From the NCBI GenBank assembly GCA_032164245.1, contig JAVMKO010000006.1:22888319-22952318 (forward strand): a stretch of DNA of 64,000 nt, given 5' to 3'. This document shows positions 55,753 to 64,000 of this stretch, piece by piece; position 1 is the stretch's first letter; each line of letters begins with the position of its first letter. A program made the translations under genes and the position numbers. The notes under the pieces were generated by a model. That model searched no databases, had not been told where the DNA came from, and saw only the letters and a list, made by a program, of their open reading frames with translations. The DNA is from Sternotherus odoratus (Eukaryota; Chordata; Testudines; Kinosternidae).

Positions 55753-58319
55753 ACACTTTGTCTCAAGTCCTCTGACTGCTTGTTGTTGCATGTGTGATTA
55801 ACCTAAGACAAGCTGGGCTTGTGTTCACTGGAAGTCATTTTAAGAGAATGGCTGACTGCTCACCAAAAGAAGCCAGTGTTATCAAATAAGGTGGCTTTGT
55901 CAGCACATGAATTAACCAAATGAACTGCCATACTGAATCAGAATAGTGGCTATTTCAGTAGCCAGTCAACTAACTGCCAGTAGCAGCTGCTTCAGAAGCA
56001 AGTGCAAGAAACTCTGACATGGGAACTATGGAATTACCTGTGCATAGGACTCCTTCCTTCTAACCCTCTTCAGTTAAAAGATGACTTAAATCCTTGAGTT
56101 CATATCTCTTCCAAACTTTACAAAATATATCTTATGTAATTGTCGATATTCTCATTAAAATGTGTGTCTAATATTTTTTTAAGCCTACAAAGCTCAAACA
56201 ATGATTATCTTGTGGCAATGAGTTACACAGGATGAGGGTTCTATAAAAATACTTATCAGTTTACTGCCTTTCAGTTTCACTGAGATTCTCAATCTTTTAT
56301 TGTGATGAAGGGTAAACAGCAGTGCCTGAATCACCCCTTCTGGGGGGAAAAATAAACTAATCTTGACCCTTTCCATTACAGATACTAAAATCCCATCCCA
56401 GATTTAGCTGAACAGCTTCCTTAACATGCAACACTCCATTATTCAATGAGCCCCTTAGACAAAAAGGAAGAGAAATGGGATATTTTCTTCTGCTCAAAGG
56501 GCTGGATGGATAGAATGCTGAAAAGAGGATCTATTTATCCATATCTGAATATTAGAGAGGTCCTCCCAGCATGAAGATAAGTGACAACAAACTTTTTGAT
56601 TATGGGGAGAAGATACAGGAGTTCTCAAGCTCCCCATTCAGAAGTTCAGTTCTCAAGGATTTTTAAATCAAGCAAAACAAGGAGGTGGGAAGAAGTTTCT
56701 TTGTCATGAAGTCCTAAACACCTATCTTCTAAGAGCCTAGAGGGGGGTGGAAGGGAGGAGAACACATACTGACATAAGCGTAAACCTGATTGGCATAACA
56801 GATTAAGAAATGTAACATCCAAGAATGTATCTTGCTGTAATATTGTTGAAGAAACTGCAACCCTTTCCATAAAAATACAGCATAGGGAAACTCCCTGCAT
56901 TGACAGTAGCGACTCAGTGGTGTAATAAAAGCTGCTCCCAATCAGGGGCAAGGTATCTAGAAAGTAGATTGAACTGAGCAGGCCTGAGACATGCAATCTT
57001 ACAAGAGCAGCCATTTTATGTGAAAGAGAAGGCCAGATGTGCATATCACCACACATTCTGTTCTCTCTGACATAGGGGCAGCGGGCACTGAGGACACGTG
57101 GAGTCAAGCAGCAAAGACTGCGGGAGAGCTGAAGCCAAAGAAGCACTGGACCCAAGAACAACACCAGAACTAAACATATCACTAAGACTGACCAGCTGCA
57201 CTCAAATCAATAGCGCAGAAGGGATAAAGATCCATGGTAGAGTCCTTTTTCCTTTAAAGAATGGGAGAACAAGAATTATATGTTCCCCTGAAGGGTTCTT
57301 CCCAAAAATTTCTCTGCAAGGAGAGCCTGCACAGTTTACATAGGAAGCACTGGAGCGTGATGTTTCTCCAAGAAACCTGTACAATCAAAGTAGGATCAAG
57401 AGATCATATTTAGTCTTCTCTTGTGGTCATCTCCTAATGCTTTTCACAAATCACTAGAGGAAAAGAAGGAAATGAATTAAAAAACAGAAAAATGAATTCC
57501 ATGATTTCAGGAAGAAAGAAGCAAAGAAAAACGGAAGGACTGAGGAGTTGAGTCTGCTTTTATATATCTGCTGTCATTGTTCTTTGCTTCTGTGTTTCCT
57601 AGTAGATGACACCCTAACACAGGTAGTCTGGAATTTTCACAAGGTCAGACTACCATGGGAAAAGGAGCAGCACAAACAACAATGTATGATTCCACGATCC
57701 TATGCTGTACATGCCATAGGTTTGAGGCTGGGGTTTTGAGTGTTTATTACAAAAAGAACTAAAAGTATTAAGCTGCTTAAATCAAGCTACTTTTACAATT
57801 GCAAAGGAAAACCAGTATTTCAATTATTTTGTTGAAGACATCCCAACAATTCAACAAACTCACATACATCAATAACTATATATAGTACACGTTTTTTAAA
57901 AAATCAAGTCTACCATTAAGCAGTGAATTCAATCAGAAAAAATATTTTATTTAACTATACTGATTAATAAAATCTTGAAACTTTTCTTAGCAGGCTGTTA
58001 GGTTCAGCAAATGGCCCCTCAAACATACCAGTGTCTATACTTCAATCAAGCAGCAAGCACACAAACAACAAACTCACCCCATGGGTCACATACTTGCTCC
58101 TCCTTCCACTGGAAAATTCTCTCACAAAACTCCTCCATTAGCTGCTCCTGTTCCCTAGCTCCTCTGGTGGCTTAGTAGCTGGCTTTTTAAACCGCCATTC
58201 TCCCTGAGTAGCCCCATCCCTATTTAACAGTTAACAGGTCCTAAACAGATTAGCAGGTAAGCTATCTCACTGTCCTGGAACTAACCTTGGCCCCTATGAA
58301 CACTGATATCGGAGATGGG
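55753..58319. other. Intron-like DNA, unassigned
   Basis: No exon or confident repeat. The 178-codon minus frame at 56646-57182 has no domain that I recognise. The block 57990-58315 differs in composition from its neighbours and abuts the DIRS relic, so it may belong to it. Confidence 0.3.
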
Positions 58320-58682
58320 ATAGTAAACATTTTTTTATAATTTATCATCAGGAGGTCCAGCTGGGAAAACAAGGATAAGACACAACTGAAGCTTGTCAGA
58401 GCTTCCTGATATGACCTGGCTCTGGTCACTCAGCCATGTACGTATGGATTGATGTGGATGCTCTTCTTTCTCAGACATGCGGCCACCATTGCAAAGCATT
58501 TCATGAAGATCCTTCATGCTGTAGAGTCCAAAAGGCAGTATTTGGTTGAGGAAGTGATTTGGCTCTGCTGTAACTTTCAGGTACTTCCTATAGGGTGGGT
58601 GGATGGAAACATGGAAATACAGGTTCTGTAAATCAAAAGCCCAAACCAATCTTGAGCCTAAAGAATGGAATGATGGAGACAA
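58320..58682 (-). pseudogene. DIRS1-like reverse transcriptase fragment
   Basis: In the 115-codon frame at 58335-58682, residues 13-55 carry WAFDLQNLYFHVSIHPPYRK and then HFLNQILPFGL, matching RT motifs 2 to 4. After a shift to another frame near 58530, the sequence continues with MVAACLRKKSIHINPYVHG, where intact elements have PYLDDW. Thus the second and third catalytic Asp positions are lost or mutated, and a stop follows. Later LFSQLDLLMIN fits the RT thumb of the family. It is a relic and cannot copy RNA. Family placement is by motif recall. Confidence 0.75.
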
Positions 58683-59189
58683 GTGTTACCATGCTGAATC
58701 TGAGGTAGTGCACATATTCAGTCTCCTCAGGTCTAGAATAGAATGAAGAACCTTTTCCTTGGAATAAAGAAACATAGGGAGTAGAAGCCTCTTATCCTGT
58801 ACTCCTAAGAAACTTCTCCCATGCTCACAGATGAAACAACAAGGACACCTATTTTAGTAATAGCTTCTCATAAGAAGGGTCCTTTAAGGAGGACTGGGAG
58901 GACAGTGTAGAGCAAACAAAGAATGTGAATGGATAGAGTGCCCTTCGGCTACAATGTCCACCACCTATTTGTTTGCTTTATCCCTGACCACACCCAATGG
59001 AAAGGGGCAAAGCAATTTCTGATTGTCATCTCTGGGTTGGATCCTGACATGGCTTTTGATGCTCCCATCCAACCTGCTTCCTCTGGGATGGAGCCTGATG
59101 CACAATGGAGAAGGATGACTGCCATCCCATTTCCTTGTATATCAGTGTGTGTATTCTGATTGGTGACTGTCGGGTACGACAGAGTCCTA

Positions 59190-59705
59190 AGCCACTGCAG
59201 GAGCTGGTACTGAAATGGCTTGGGTGTAAATCCTTAGGAACCTCAGCACCGCCCTCAAATCCTTGAAGGACTGGAGTGCCTCATTTTTCTCATTGCAGAA
59301 CAGCTCCACTCTTTTGAAGACTAAGTCCTCTATAGTTGCCTGGACTTCTCAGAATCCCAGACAGCTGTTGCCATGAGCCAGGACACATCTTATTGTGATT
59401 GCCACGGACATGCTTTAGCAGCTGTACCAGAGTAATCCATTTGCTGTCATTTGGCTCCCTTTGCTAGAATCTCCGAACACTTCTCTACAGTACTGTGGTT
59501 TAAATAGGATGGAAAACTATTTTCAACAGGGCCTGGTTGTTTGTGATACAGAACTGGAACAAGGAAGATTCATATATCTTGTGATTGAAAAGGTCCAATT
59601 TCTCGAGATCCTTTTCAGAATCCCTTAGTGGACCTGGTTTTTTTCCTGGACCACAAGTACTGCTAGTGATCCTGGTGCAGGATGCCATAAATGTGTTCAA
59701 AACCC
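59190..59705 (-). pseudogene. DIRS1-like gag fragment
   Basis: Residues in the 66-codon frame at 59500-59700 (EKLDLFNHKIYESSLFQFCI, then NNQALL) fit the turtle DIRS gag pattern 'DLFG.K.YSS..LQFRIAN.QALL'. Further along, in frames broken by stops, come MSVAITIRCVL, EVQATIEDLVF and NEALQSFKDLRAVL, fitting the gag C-terminal region. The fragment precedes the RT on the same strand, as expected. It is disrupted by several stops. An upstream gag-like part (59.7-60.8 kb) is too decayed to confirm. Confidence 0.7.
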
Positions 59706-59801
59706 ATTAGGTGGTAGCTGGTACCTTTCTACTTTGCTGGGTCCAGTACACCCTCATTAATTGGTAGGGATATTCTTGAAAGCACTAAGCAGCTGTGAAT
59801 A

Positions 59802-59827
59802 ATGAACAACTTGTGTGTGTTCTTTTG
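59802..59827 (+). repeat. 26-bp direct repeat, copy 1
   Basis: The 26 bases beginning ATGAACAACTTGTGTGTG recur exactly at 60508-60533, 706 bp away, within the DIRS relic. Flanks differ on both sides. Confidence 0.9.
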
Positions 59828-60507
59828 GATCAGTGTCTCCAAATCCAAAGTTTCAGCTGTTCTTGAGAGCAGATCTTGGAAGGCTCTAGAGTCATCAACA
59901 GCTGGTGCAGGGACTGAAGTGACTGTCTTTTTAGGAAAACTTGAAGACTCCTTCAGTGGGGAAGGCAGTCTTCATTTGCTTATGAGGGGCTTCCTCCCTC
60001 CATCTCTGGTGAGGGGTCTGGCCATTCAGCTAGATGATCAAAACCTCCTCCTTTTCCTGGACACATGCGACCATGGTCTGCTCCTTTACACACAGGAAGG
60101 TGAACCTCAGTAGGCCCACAAAGGCCAACATGGACCATTAAGGGTACTGGCCAGATCGCTGTTGACTTGTCCCCTGCCAGTCACACAAGTGCCCAGAATG
60201 GAACATTTCTAGAACTCCCTCTCAGATCCTTTTATGGTCTGAGGAGAGGGTTCCCTACATGATGTAGGGGAGAAGAAGTTGGAAATGGTAAACAGACGTA
60301 TATCCTCTGGGAACAGTGGTCCTGCTGCGGTAAATCCCGTGCTAGGCCCTCTGGTGAAATGCCTGTCCTGGTACTAAGGAGACAGGAAATGGCAGTACCT
60401 TCAAGGCACATCTTGGTAACCATACTGGTTCCGGTGTCAAAATTAGCACAAGTACCGCCATCTCTTGCACGTTCTTCAAAGTCAGTACCATGCTCCCAGC
60501 CCTCAAC

Positions 60508-60533
60508 ATGAACAACTTGTGTGTGTTCTTTTG
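60508..60533 (+). repeat. 26-bp direct repeat, copy 2
   Basis: Exact match to 59802-59827. Local duplication or gene conversion within the relic is likely. Confidence 0.9.
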
Positions 60534-60799
60534 TAGGAGGACTTGGAAGATTCAACTTTGTAGGAATGTTTTAAGTCCTCCTGGAGGATGAACCCACTAC
60601 ACACCCTGAGCTGCATTTTCACTTGGTGTGGGTCTGTTACTTGGCACTTTGTGAGGCAAATGACATGGATCTCCTGGTCCTGGAGTCTGTTTCAAAGTAC
60701 TCGGTGCACAGGTCATCGACGACAGAGTGCAGGTGTCAGGGTAGTCAGTGTCTTAAGTCTTCAGACTCCAAGAGGTGTAATTTGACCCTTGTCTCTGAA

Positions 60800-62356
60800 T
60801 TTTCAAGTGTGGGCCAAGAAGAAATGACAAATTGAGCATCTGTTGGGGATGTGCCCCTCCCCAAAACAGAAAAGTCATCAGCTGTGCCTGCCAATTAAGA
60901 ACACAAGATCATTTCACAGTGGACAGAGCTAAACTCATAGGGGTTAAAAATCCACCATGACAACTGCTAGCACAAAATGCCTCAGCCTTCAGTGGGGTCA
61001 CCACCTGGGTTTTGTTTTAAATTTTCTGGAACATCCAAATCTGTTAGAAACATGACATTGAAGAGGGTTTTCTTCATAATATAATTTGAAGAGAGTTTGA
61101 AGCTCAAGGAAGAATAGCAGGTCAGACATTTGCCAGGTTCTGTCTTGTTGGTATACATGGTAAGAAGGGAACTGAGGAAGTATCGCAGTCAATCTGGCCT
61201 TTAAGCCCTCACGAAAGCATGAACTGACACAGGACATGTATGATGCAGACAGACACGGTTACTCTGAAAAGATTCCAAGTTCACGTACATAGGAGGCATG
61301 TGCACCTTCAGAGAGGTCCAAACTGATATAAAGAACGGTTCAATACTGAACTAAAATTTTAGAAGGATATGCAATAAGGATACGCATCAGTCATAGAAGA
61401 TATCAAATATTTTAACTAGGAAGATCCAAGAACACAGTTTTCAGATTTGGATCAGGTTTAGGTCAGTATCTGGGGTTCAGATTAGTGACCAAACCATTAT
61501 TAGTGTACAGATTTGGTGGTCACAAAAATCATAAAACACTGTGTTACATGGTCTTTATTAAAATCTGTTTTAACTATAGAATAAAATTCAGCATAAAACT
61601 GAATCCCTCCGTTGCCTGCATAATGTGTAATCTAGTTAATTAACAACTTTCCAGGCACTGAAAAGTTAATTAACAACTTTCCAGGACTGAAAAAAGTTAT
61701 AAATAAATGGAAGTCAACAATACAAAAACATTCATATTAAAAAAAGCACAAATCATTTTTTCGTGGTCAGACTTCTCTGTAATGTAAACAACAGAAACAT
61801 GAAGGGACAATGTCAAACTTGGATATGAAACTAGTCTGATCGCTGTAATTCATGTCATGCTATCTAGGTATTTAAACCAGGCTCAACTCATAAATTGTAG
61901 AATCACTTATTCCCCTGCCTTCCTTCCTTTCCTTCTGAATGTGCCATAAAACCAGTTTTGCTCATTAAAGACTCAAGTGTCTCTGACTTCCACTGTGTTG
62001 TTATTTTTATAGAGCTTAAATCCTGGACACTGCTTTGCACTTTTATTTGAAAAATATAATCTGAAACAAAAACTGTTCAGAATCATTTAATATTTTTCTA
62101 ATTAGCTGAATTTTTCTCATCTATGTGAGGGATAGATCACACGGGCTAAAGCCAGAAATAGCATGAATATGCACTACACATACTTTCCCAGACAGCTCTA
62201 CCAATGAATGTTAATCTTGATTTACAGTAACCCTTCTGTACTAGTCTATGGTTTTTGCTAAGAAAAGCAATTATGCCAAACTGTACCAAATTATTTTAAT
62301 TCTATTTTCATAATTCTCTATCCTTAAAGCTACTCCTTTCCTTTACATCCACTCAC
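60800..62356. other. Intron-like DNA, unassigned
   Basis: No exon or named repeat recognised apart from the short tandem duplication at 61635. The minus frame at 60998-61237 could be the far 5' part of the DIRS element, but this is not supported by motifs. Confidence 0.3.
61635..61695. repeat. 30-bp tandem duplication
   Basis: Two adjacent units starting GTTAATTAACAACTTTCCAG, at 61635-61664 and 61665-61695, differ by small indels (GGCACTG against GGACTG). Confidence 0.9.
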
Positions 62357-62432
62357 TGTTGTAAGCTGCTGCTGCTGCTAGCCTCTGGCTGTAACATGCT
62401 GGGATGAATTGGTCCTGGGGAGTCAGCGTTTC
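62357..62432 (-). CDS. Internal exon of an unidentified nuclear-type gene
   Basis: A 76-bp exon on the minus strand with acceptor TTGTCCAATTCACTGTCAG and donor CA|GTGAGT. It starts two bases into the split codon left by the exon at 62724-62829 and keeps that frame open: after the junction codon (Arg) come NADSPGPIHPSMLQPEASSS and SSLQ, and then two bases of a codon. The peptide is Ser/Pro-rich and likely disordered. A GCAGCAGCAGC-like run gives the serine stretch. The matching phase and clean splice sites make this a good exon call. I do not recognise the protein; the segment could be an alternatively spliced tail. Confidence 0.6.
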
Positions 62433-62723
62433 CTGACAGTGAATTGGACAAGACAGGGGAAGAGAAAAATGAAAACGAAGGGGGAGAATGACCAATGGCA
62501 AAAGGGGGCAGGAAGCAACTACCAACGTTTATCAACTAACAGTCCCATCAGCTTTATATGACATGCAAACACAGTGAACATATTCACATAATTGCTGTAC
62601 GTAGGACAGATAGGTAAATCTCAATTTTCCAAAGGTTATCTGCCATGAAAGCAAAAAAGCAAAAAATGTAAAGATAGTGGGGGGGAATAGCACAGACTAA
62701 TGGAAGTATGGCTCTTGACTTAC
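62433..62723 (-). other. Short intron of the unidentified gene
   Basis: A 291-bp interval bounded by GTAAGT (donor, minus strand) and CAG (acceptor). No repeat inside. Confidence 0.5.
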
Positions 62724-62829
62724 TACAACAAGCAGATCTCTTCTTTCGTGGACTTTCCACATCTTCCATGTCTGTTCCAGTGCTTTCCTCTGTTGTGGCT
62801 GCTGCTGATGCTGCTGCCTTTCTTTTCTT
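62724..62829 (-). CDS. Internal exon of an unidentified nuclear-type gene (basic, Ala-rich)
   Basis: A 106-bp minus-strand exon with a strong acceptor (TATCTTTTTTTTACAG) and a perfect donor (GTAAGT). It encodes 35 codons plus one base: KKRKAAASAAATTEESTG, then TDMEDVESPRKKRSACC. Two basic clusters (KKRK, PRKKR) look like nuclear-localisation signals; the Ala and acidic stretches suggest a disordered region. The last base joins the next exon to give an Arg codon. The upstream exons lie beyond 64000 or were not recognised between 62830 and 64000. Composition suggests a chromatin or nuclear protein; this is inference, and I give no gene name. Confidence 0.62.
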
Positions 62830-63025
62830 CTGTAAAAAAAAGATAAGAACGTGGTTGAGACAAGAGCAGAAATTCCAAGTAGACTGACTAAATAAGAGTG
62901 AGATAGAAGCTATTTATATGTGTTACTCTGTGATTCTAAGTCATCTAACCTCATTTGTCCCACAATTTCCATAACACCGGATCTGAACATTCACCTTACC
63001 CTATATGCAAAAGGCAATTGACTCA

Positions 63026-63280
63026 TGATATGTCAACACTACCTGCCGCACCGGTAGGTAGTGATTGACCCCCAAGCACTCTCCCATTGACTCTTGTACT
63101 CCACTGCTGCAAGAGACACAGGCGGAGTCGACGGGGGGAGTGTCAGCAGTTGACTCACCGTCATGAAGACGCTGCGGTAAGTAGATCTGAGTACGTCCAC
63201 TTCAGCTACGTTATTCTCATAGTTGAAGTTGTGTATCTTAGATCAATCTCCTCCACCTACCCCCCAGTGTAGACCAGGGC
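63026..63280. mobile_element. Harbinger-like MITE, shorter copy of the 9.4-kb element
   Basis: Blocks CACTCTCCCATTGACTCTTG, CAGTTGACTCACCGTCATGA, CCACTTCAGCTACGTTATTC and the end AGTGTAGACCAGGGC match the 300-bp element at 9382-9681. A piece corresponding to the first third (around its TTTCGCGTTTAGTGCAG) is missing. TCA flanks both ends (63023-63025, 63281-63283). It lies upstream of the recognised exons, presumably in an intron. Confidence 0.82.
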
Positions 63281-63283
63281 TCA

Positions 63284-64000
63284 AAAATATTAATCTAAAA
63301 GTTAAACACTATATTGATTACAATATACAATGTTCTTACTAAAAATGTAATTAATTTGAATGTTGGGTAATTAACACAAAGGCTTAAAGTCTTTTTTTGC
63401 ACAGCTAAAAAGTATCTAACACCCCCAGACAGCACATTATTTTTTCCTAATGGCAACTATAGTTTCTCTTCCAAAAAGTGTTAGAAGGAAATGCTGAACT
63501 CTATTCAAGAGACATTATCTTAAAACTTGTGAATACTGTTATCTGTGTATTACAATTAATCACACTGTTGCAAAGTATTTTCTTAAGATGGCTATGGAAC
63601 CTTTTTTTTTTTTTAAATAAAAGTTGCATCATATTGTAAAGGATGTGTTGACCCACATATATAACTTTGCTAAACATTGGGAAAGTTTAACTTGTTTTTT
63701 TAGTAACTGAATGTACTGCTTTACTAAAATACCTTTAGAAGTGTTACAACTTCACATAGCTGATAGGAGAAGGGGAGAGCACATTACATCTTTCCTTTCC
63801 AAAGTGTTGCTTCATGATTACCATCTAAACCCTGCTGGGCTGAACAGATTGGTTCGATAATTACATACAATAACTGCAGTGGGCAGGTAACCCTCAGCTG
63901 GCACAGGGCAGCTCCCCTGTGAGAACTTCCATATGCAAACTGCACTGATGGAGTGCATTAGGTACATCTTTCCTGCCGGTGCACAGGCCTGATTAACGCC
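63284..64000. other. Unassigned DNA at the right edge
   Basis: No exon recognised in either strand. Presumably intron of the minus-strand gene that continues beyond the window. A T12 run is at about 63601. Confidence 0.3.

Larger units (their letters stand above)
58320..60780 (-). mobile_element. Decayed DIRS1-like (tyrosine-recombinase) retrotransposon
   Basis: On the minus strand the order is gag-like (about 60.8-59.2 kb), then a linker, then reverse transcriptase (58.7-58.3 kb). The RT shows YFHVSIHPPYRKYLKV and LPFGL, which fit the DIRS pattern of 'DLKDAYFHV.IHP.HR..L' better than LINE or retroviral RT. RNase H, methyltransferase-like and recombinase regions are absent. Many stops and frameshifts mean the copy is dead. 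DIRS1-like elements are known in turtles. It lies in the intron of the minus-strand gene, in the same orientation. Confidence 0.75.

Noticed and set aside
56646..57182. 178-codon minus-strand frame
   Set aside because: No domain recognised and no support as an exon; overlapping frames exist.

Overview
This 64-kb window is vertebrate nuclear DNA, most likely from a turtle (Testudines). The evidence is the repeat content: a chicken-repeat-1 (CR1) LINE, three tRNA-derived SINEs with the head and tails typical of cryptodiran turtles, MIR/CORE-SINE relics, Harbinger- and hAT-type non-autonomous DNA transposons, a solo LTR and a DIRS1-like retroelement relic. Base composition is AT-rich with little CpG. 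Nothing bacterial is present: no operons, ribosome-binding sites or CRISPR arrays, and nearly all the short open frames look like chance frames in non-coding DNA. Family names rest on remembered consensus features, not on a database search.

Layout. 0-23 kb: gene-free DNA with small palindromic transposons, decayed MIRs, a SINE, a TG-rich degenerate repeat tract (2.3-4.2 kb) and a few repeat-free blocks that look like conserved non-coding DNA. 23.3-26.4 kb: a relatively young, minus-strand, 5'-truncated CR1 LINE with recognisable reverse transcriptase. It is split by a 1.2-kb Harbinger-like element that carries a very GC-rich tandem array whose strand bias flips in the middle. 26.8-27.9 kb: two hAT-type elements with 8-bp target duplications, one of them inside a MIR. 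28-42 kb: mostly unassigned DNA with LINE tails, an hAT element (32.9 kb), a diverged second copy of it (42.2 kb) and a three-deep nest (SINE in CR1 in AT-rich repeat, 37.2-38.3 kb). 43.3-44.4 kb: a solo LTR. 45-54 kb: gene-poor.

54-63 kb, minus strand: the only good evidence for a host gene. Two small exons (62,724-62,829 and 62,357-62,432) have clean splice sites and matching codon phase, and encode a basic, low-complexity, nuclear-looking segment. A probable last exon with a stop codon and polyadenylation signal lies at 54.0-54.1 kb. I do not recognise the gene; its 5' part lies beyond the right edge. Its 8-kb intron holds an hAT element with a perfect 8-bp duplication and a GA-rich minisatellite, and a decayed DIRS1-like retrotransposon (gag and RT relics, 58.3-60.8 kb).

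No new biological system is visible. The most unusual items are the two strand-asymmetric minisatellites grown inside unrelated DNA transposons, the layered insertions, the DIRS relic and the unidentified gene.
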